Positions 5,393-7,659 of a stretch of DNA of 7,659 nt are shown piece by piece. Made by a program: the position numbers and the translations under genes. The stretch lies in assembly GCA_003663175.1 (NCBI GenBank), contig QMZM01000047.1, positions 1 through 7,659 on the forward strand, in the 5' to 3' direction. The first letter of the stretch is position 1. Each line of letters opens with the position of its first letter. This stretch comes from Candidatus Altarchaeales archaeon (GTDB lineage Archaea; Altiarchaeota; Altiarchaeia; IMC4; QMZM01). A model generated the notes under the pieces. The model saw only the letters and a list, made by a program, of their open reading frames with translations, searched no databases and had not been told where the DNA came from.

Positions 5393-5402
5393 TTATATAA
5401 AA
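5393..5402. promoter_or_regulatory. Shared TATA element of a divergent promoter
   Basis: The gap between the exchanger (minus, start 5361) and the NAPRTase (plus, start 5423) holds TTATATAAAA, whose first eight bases are palindromic. On the plus strand its centre is about 26 bases before ATG 5423, which predicts a leaderless message starting at that ATG. On the minus strand the centre is about 35 bases before ATG 5361, predicting a leader of about eight bases. Neither gene has a ribosome binding site, in keeping with this. The rest of the gap is A/T-only text between 5362 and 5388. Confidence 0.5.
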
Positions 5403-5422
5403 GAATAAGAAGAATGAAAAGA

Positions 5423-6607
5423 ATGAAAAGATTCTATATAGCAACCGATAAGGAAATTAAATCTGGGGAAACGACAGACATATACTTCAGAAGGACAAGG
5501 GAGATTCTGATAAAGAAAAATATTAAAAAGAATGTTGTTGCGGAGGTTACCTGTAGTTCACTGCCGAGAAACTGGAAATGGGGAGTCCTCTGCGGAATTG
5601 AGGAGGTTGCGAATCTATTTCAGAACTGTAGGGTTGATATAGATGCGATTCCGGAGGGGGAGATATTCACCGCAAGGGATAAGAATGGTATAAGAATACC
5701 CATAATGAATATAAAGGGTCCGTATCTTGAATTTTGCGAACTCGAAACGCCAATGCTTGGTTTAATATGTCAGACATCTGGAGTCGCAACCTCTTCAGCA
5801 AGGATAAGGAAGATTCTCGGAGAAAAATTAATACTTTCGTTTGGAGTCAGAAGAATGCATCCCGGGGTTTGTGTAGCGCTTGATAGAGCCGCATATATCG
5901 GTGGTTTTGATGGAGTTTCCTGTGTTTTGTCCGCAAGGAGATTGGGAATCAAACCAGTTGGAACTATGCCGCATGCATTAATAATTATCTTCGGAAATCA
6001 AGTTGATGCGTGGAAGGCATTTGATGAAGTGATTGACGAGGAAGTTCCAAGAATTGCGTTGTGTGATACATATTATGATGAGAAGATTGAGGTCGTGATG
6101 GCTTCTGAGGCTATAAGGAATTTATCTGCGGTTAGATTAGATACCCCCGGCTCGAGAAGGGGGAACTTCAGCGAGATTATAAGGGAAGTCAGATGGGAAT
6201 TAGACATTCGCGGCTATAAGGATGTGAAGATATTCATTTCCGGAGGCTTGGATGAGGAAAATTTAAGGGAATTGGTTAATGCCCCGGTTGATGGATTCGG
6301 TGTTGGAACATCCGTCTCCAATGCACCGACAATTGATTTTGCAATGAATATTGTTGAAATTGATAAAAAACCGGTTGCAAAGAGGGGCGTCCTTGGAGGA
6401 GAGAAGCAGGTTTATAGATGCCCGGAATGTTTTGAATTTATCGTTAAATTATCTACTGATGATGGAGTGATCTGTGATAATTGTAATGTGGAGATGGAGC
6501 CATTACTAAAGCCATTGATAAGGAATGGCAAGACCGTGGCGAAACTACAATCCGCTCAAGAGATCAGAAAGAAGGTTTTGAAGGAATTGAGTAAGGTGGA
6601 GGTATAA
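5423..6607 (+). CDS. pncB: Nicotinate phosphoribosyltransferase, archaeal type with zinc knuckle
   Basis: This enzyme joins nicotinic acid to PRPP to make nicotinate mononucleotide, the entry step of NAD salvage (Preiss-Handler route), in the cytoplasm. It has 394 residues, close to the Thermoplasma acidophilum enzyme. Visible elements are the N-terminal TDIYFRRTREIL, then TSGVATSSARIR (118-129), FGVRRMHP (140-147), GTMPHALI (180-187), RLDTPGSRRGN (238-248), and the phosphate-binding ISGGLD (272-277) and GFGVGTS (291-297). Near the end CPEC and CDNC (Cys333, 336, 351 and 354) form a zinc knuckle as in the Thermoplasma protein. I chose ATG 5423 over ATG 5414: it lies where transcription should begin after the TATA box, and it matches the family N-terminus. 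The stop overlaps the next start by one base. Confidence 0.93.
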   Translation: MKRFYIATDKEIKSGETTDIYFRRTREILIKKNIKKNVVAEVTCSSLPRNWKWGVLCGIEEVANLFQNCRVDIDAIPEGEIFTARDKNGIRIPIMNIKGPYLEFCELETPMLGLICQTSGVATSSARIRKILGEKLILSFGVRRMHPGVCVALDRAAYIGGFDGVSCVLSARRLGIKPVGTMPHALIIIFGNQVDAWKAFDEVIDEEVPRIALCDTYYDEKIEVVMASEAIRNLSAVRLDTPGSRRGNFSEIIREVRWELDIRGYKDVKIFISGGLDEENLRELVNAPVDGFGVGTSVSNAPTIDFAMNIVEIDKKPVAKRGVLGGEKQVYRCPECFEFIVKLSTDDGVICDNCNVEMEPLLKPLIRNGKTVAKLQSAQEIRKKVLKELSKVEV

Positions 6608-7221
6608 TGGATAAATATGTTGTTAGGGGTGTGAAAAAACTATTCAGTTTAACGAGAACCAAGATAAGACTCGCCAAGGATTCAAATACGATACTCACGA
6701 GACCAAATCCATTGCCAATTATAGAATTTCTTTCCGATGAAAAGATAGGGACCGTGGATAAATGTGAGGAATACAGAGAGAAACTCAAAAAATCTCTCGA
6801 TTTTTCAAATCAAATGAGTGTTGCAATAACGGTTTTCGAATTATTGGATATAATCGAGGGTGTAAAGTATAAATTCGAGCCAGAAGAATATCTAACACTA
6901 ATTAAATTTGATGAATTGAAAAGAATTGAGAGAGAAGCAATAAAAAATTCCCTAAGGTTGAATCTTCTCCTGTTGAGTGAAGACATCTTGGATGGAATTA
7001 ATCTATACATTGGAAATAATTCTCCAGAAGATGCAATTCATCTTGGCAGGGTCGTATCGAATATCGCATTCCTATTAAATTTTCTATTCCACTCAGATTA
7101 CTTCTATAATAATGGAAAAAATGGAAAATTCACGAATTTTGCCGTGTCTCAAGGGCATAAAACCCTGATAGGAAATGCAGTTTATTTCTCACTTGGCGTA
7201 TTTGGTGCCAATTTACTGTAG
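6607..7221 (+). CDS. Unrecognised 204-aa protein, co-transcribed with NAPRTase
   Basis: I do not recognise this family. The gene is credible: it starts at an ATG overlapping the NAPRTase stop (TAATG), GGAGGT lies five bases upstream, and codon use is like its neighbours. The protein has a basic N-terminus (about 1-23, many Lys/Arg), a short proline-containing stretch (TRPNPLPII, 31-39) and mostly helical, soluble-looking character. Helices are likely at 52-64, 71-84, 103-133 and 141-162. Moderately hydrophobic patches (117-123, 152-161) look like helix cores and not membrane spans. The last 45 residues are Gly/Asn/Phe-rich and hydrophobic (NAVYFSLGVFGANLL at the end), unlike the rest. No catalytic motif or metal site stands out; a single Cys (53) is present. 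Linkage to NAD salvage or to the DUF123 protein is by position only. Confidence 0.75.
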   Translation: MDKYVVRGVKKLFSLTRTKIRLAKDSNTILTRPNPLPIIEFLSDEKIGTVDKCEEYREKLKKSLDFSNQMSVAITVFELLDIIEGVKYKFEPEEYLTLIKFDELKRIEREAIKNSLRLNLLLLSEDILDGINLYIGNNSPEDAIHLGRVVSNIAFLLNFLFHSDYFYNNGKNGKFTNFAVSQGHKTLIGNAVYFSLGVFGANLL

Positions 7222-7224
7222 AAA

Positions 7225-7659
7225 ATGAGGGGAAATAAGGGCGTTTATGTATTGATAATAGAATTAGATGATAATTCGGAGATTGAGGTCGGAAAACTCG
7301 GAACGATCGAATTCGAGTCTGGATTTTACGCATATGTTGGCTCCGCATTGAATTTTCTTGACAAGAGAATTGAGCGTCATCTAAGGAGAAATAAGAGATT
7401 GAGATGGCATATTGATTATTTTCTCAGAAAATCAAAAATCAAGTTGGTGATATATGCAGAGACTAAACAGAGGTATGAGTGCAAGATTGCAAGAAGGCTC
7501 GCTGTGAAGTTCAAATCGATAGATAAATTTGGCTCTACCGATTGCAGTTGTAGATCGCATCTATTCTATTCGCCGGATTGTGGAAAATTGGAGGAATATG
7601 TGATCTCCACCATGAGAAACAATGACCTTTTACCAATTAAAAGAAATATTCAGAATAAA
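7225..7659 (+). CDS. DUF123 / Uri-type GIY-YIG superfamily protein (open at the right edge)
   Basis: The frame is open for 145 codons from ATG 7225 to the last base, so the stop is outside the window. The family is usually 130-150 residues, so the domain itself is probably complete. Hallmarks in order are KGVYVLIIEL (5-14), VGKLGTIEFESGFYAYVGSA (22-41, with the GIY-YIG-like Tyr and Gly pairs), DKRIERHLRR (46-55), LRWHIDYFLR (59-68), then Cys86 and FGSTDCSCRSHLFY (102-115) with a Cys pair and His112. In GIY-YIG nucleases the Tyr, Arg and His positions take part in phosphodiester cleavage, but the substrate of DUF123 proteins is not established. The start lies three bases after the preceding stop with no ribosome binding site, so translation is likely coupled. 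Confidence 0.9.
   Translation, partial: MRGNKGVYVLIIELDDNSEIEVGKLGTIEFESGFYAYVGSALNFLDKRIERHLRRNKRLRWHIDYFLRKSKIKLVIYAETKQRYECKIARRLAVKFKSIDKFGSTDCSCRSHLFYSPDCGKLEEYVISTMRNNDLLPIKRNIQNK

Noticed and set aside
6564..7348. Minus-strand frames opposite the NAPRTase end, the unknown gene and the DUF123 start
   Set aside because: They are antisense to a well-supported plus-strand operon with overlapping genes and start signals.
1..7659. tRNA, rRNA, CRISPR array, riboswitch or mobile element
   Set aside because: No cloverleaf with a CCA-proximal T-loop, regularly spaced repeats, transposase or conserved riboswitch core was seen, and gaps between genes are too short.

Overview
The window looks like a piece of an AT-rich archaeal chromosome. 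The gene families point that way: an archaeal-type nicotinate phosphoribosyltransferase with a C-terminal four-cysteine zinc knuckle, a DUF123/Uri GIY-YIG protein, and a Mrp antiporter gene set in the order and split form of archaeal Mbh-type modules. So do the signals: GGAGGTGAT-type ribosome binding sites, TATA boxes 25-35 bases before starts with almost no leader, and heavy use of ATA and AGA/AGG codons. A euryarchaeon is likely. A Thermoplasmata relative is possible from the NAPRTase type, but the sequence does not settle the lineage.

Layout. Minus strand, 5361 to 1 (about 70% of the window), is all ion transport. It reads in two blocks. The first block starts at 5361: a CaCA-family cation exchanger, a small two-CBS-domain protein, and a CPA2 (Kef/NapA-like) cation:proton antiporter. 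The second block starts at 2575, behind a palindromic TATA box: mnhE, mnhF, mnhG, an MbhD-like gene, an MbhE-like gene, mnhB, mnhC and the first 60 codons of mnhD, which runs off the left edge. Neighbouring genes in this block overlap by 1-32 bases or lie within 13 bases, and nearly every internal gene has its own ribosome binding site. Plus strand, 5423 to the right edge: nicotinate phosphoribosyltransferase, an unrecognised 204-aa protein, and a DUF123 protein still open at base 7659. The two strands diverge from a 61-base gap holding one near-palindromic TATA element that could serve both directions.

Functionally, the minus-strand genes form a sodium/proton/calcium homeostasis locus. A multi-subunit Na+/H+ antiporter module (Mrp, or the antiporter half of an Mbh-type hydrogenase or related complex) sits next to a single-subunit CPA2 antiporter, a nucleotide-sensing CBS protein and a Ca2+ exchanger. 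The plus-strand genes pair NAD salvage with an unknown protein and a putative endonuclease.

The most unusual stretch is the CBS/CPA2 pair. The antiporter frame is broken by an exact 16-bp tandem duplication plus one further base. Its normally paired Asp-Asp ion site reads Asp-Asn. The CBS gene appears to have lost its ribosome-binding-site-linked start to a frameshift in a run of nine A. The genes on either side are intact, so this is either a decaying two-gene cassette, a set of sequence errors, or less likely recoding. I saw no tRNA, rRNA, CRISPR array or insertion sequence. I did not find a clearly new multi-gene system; the unknown 204-aa protein and the broken cassette are the points worth following.
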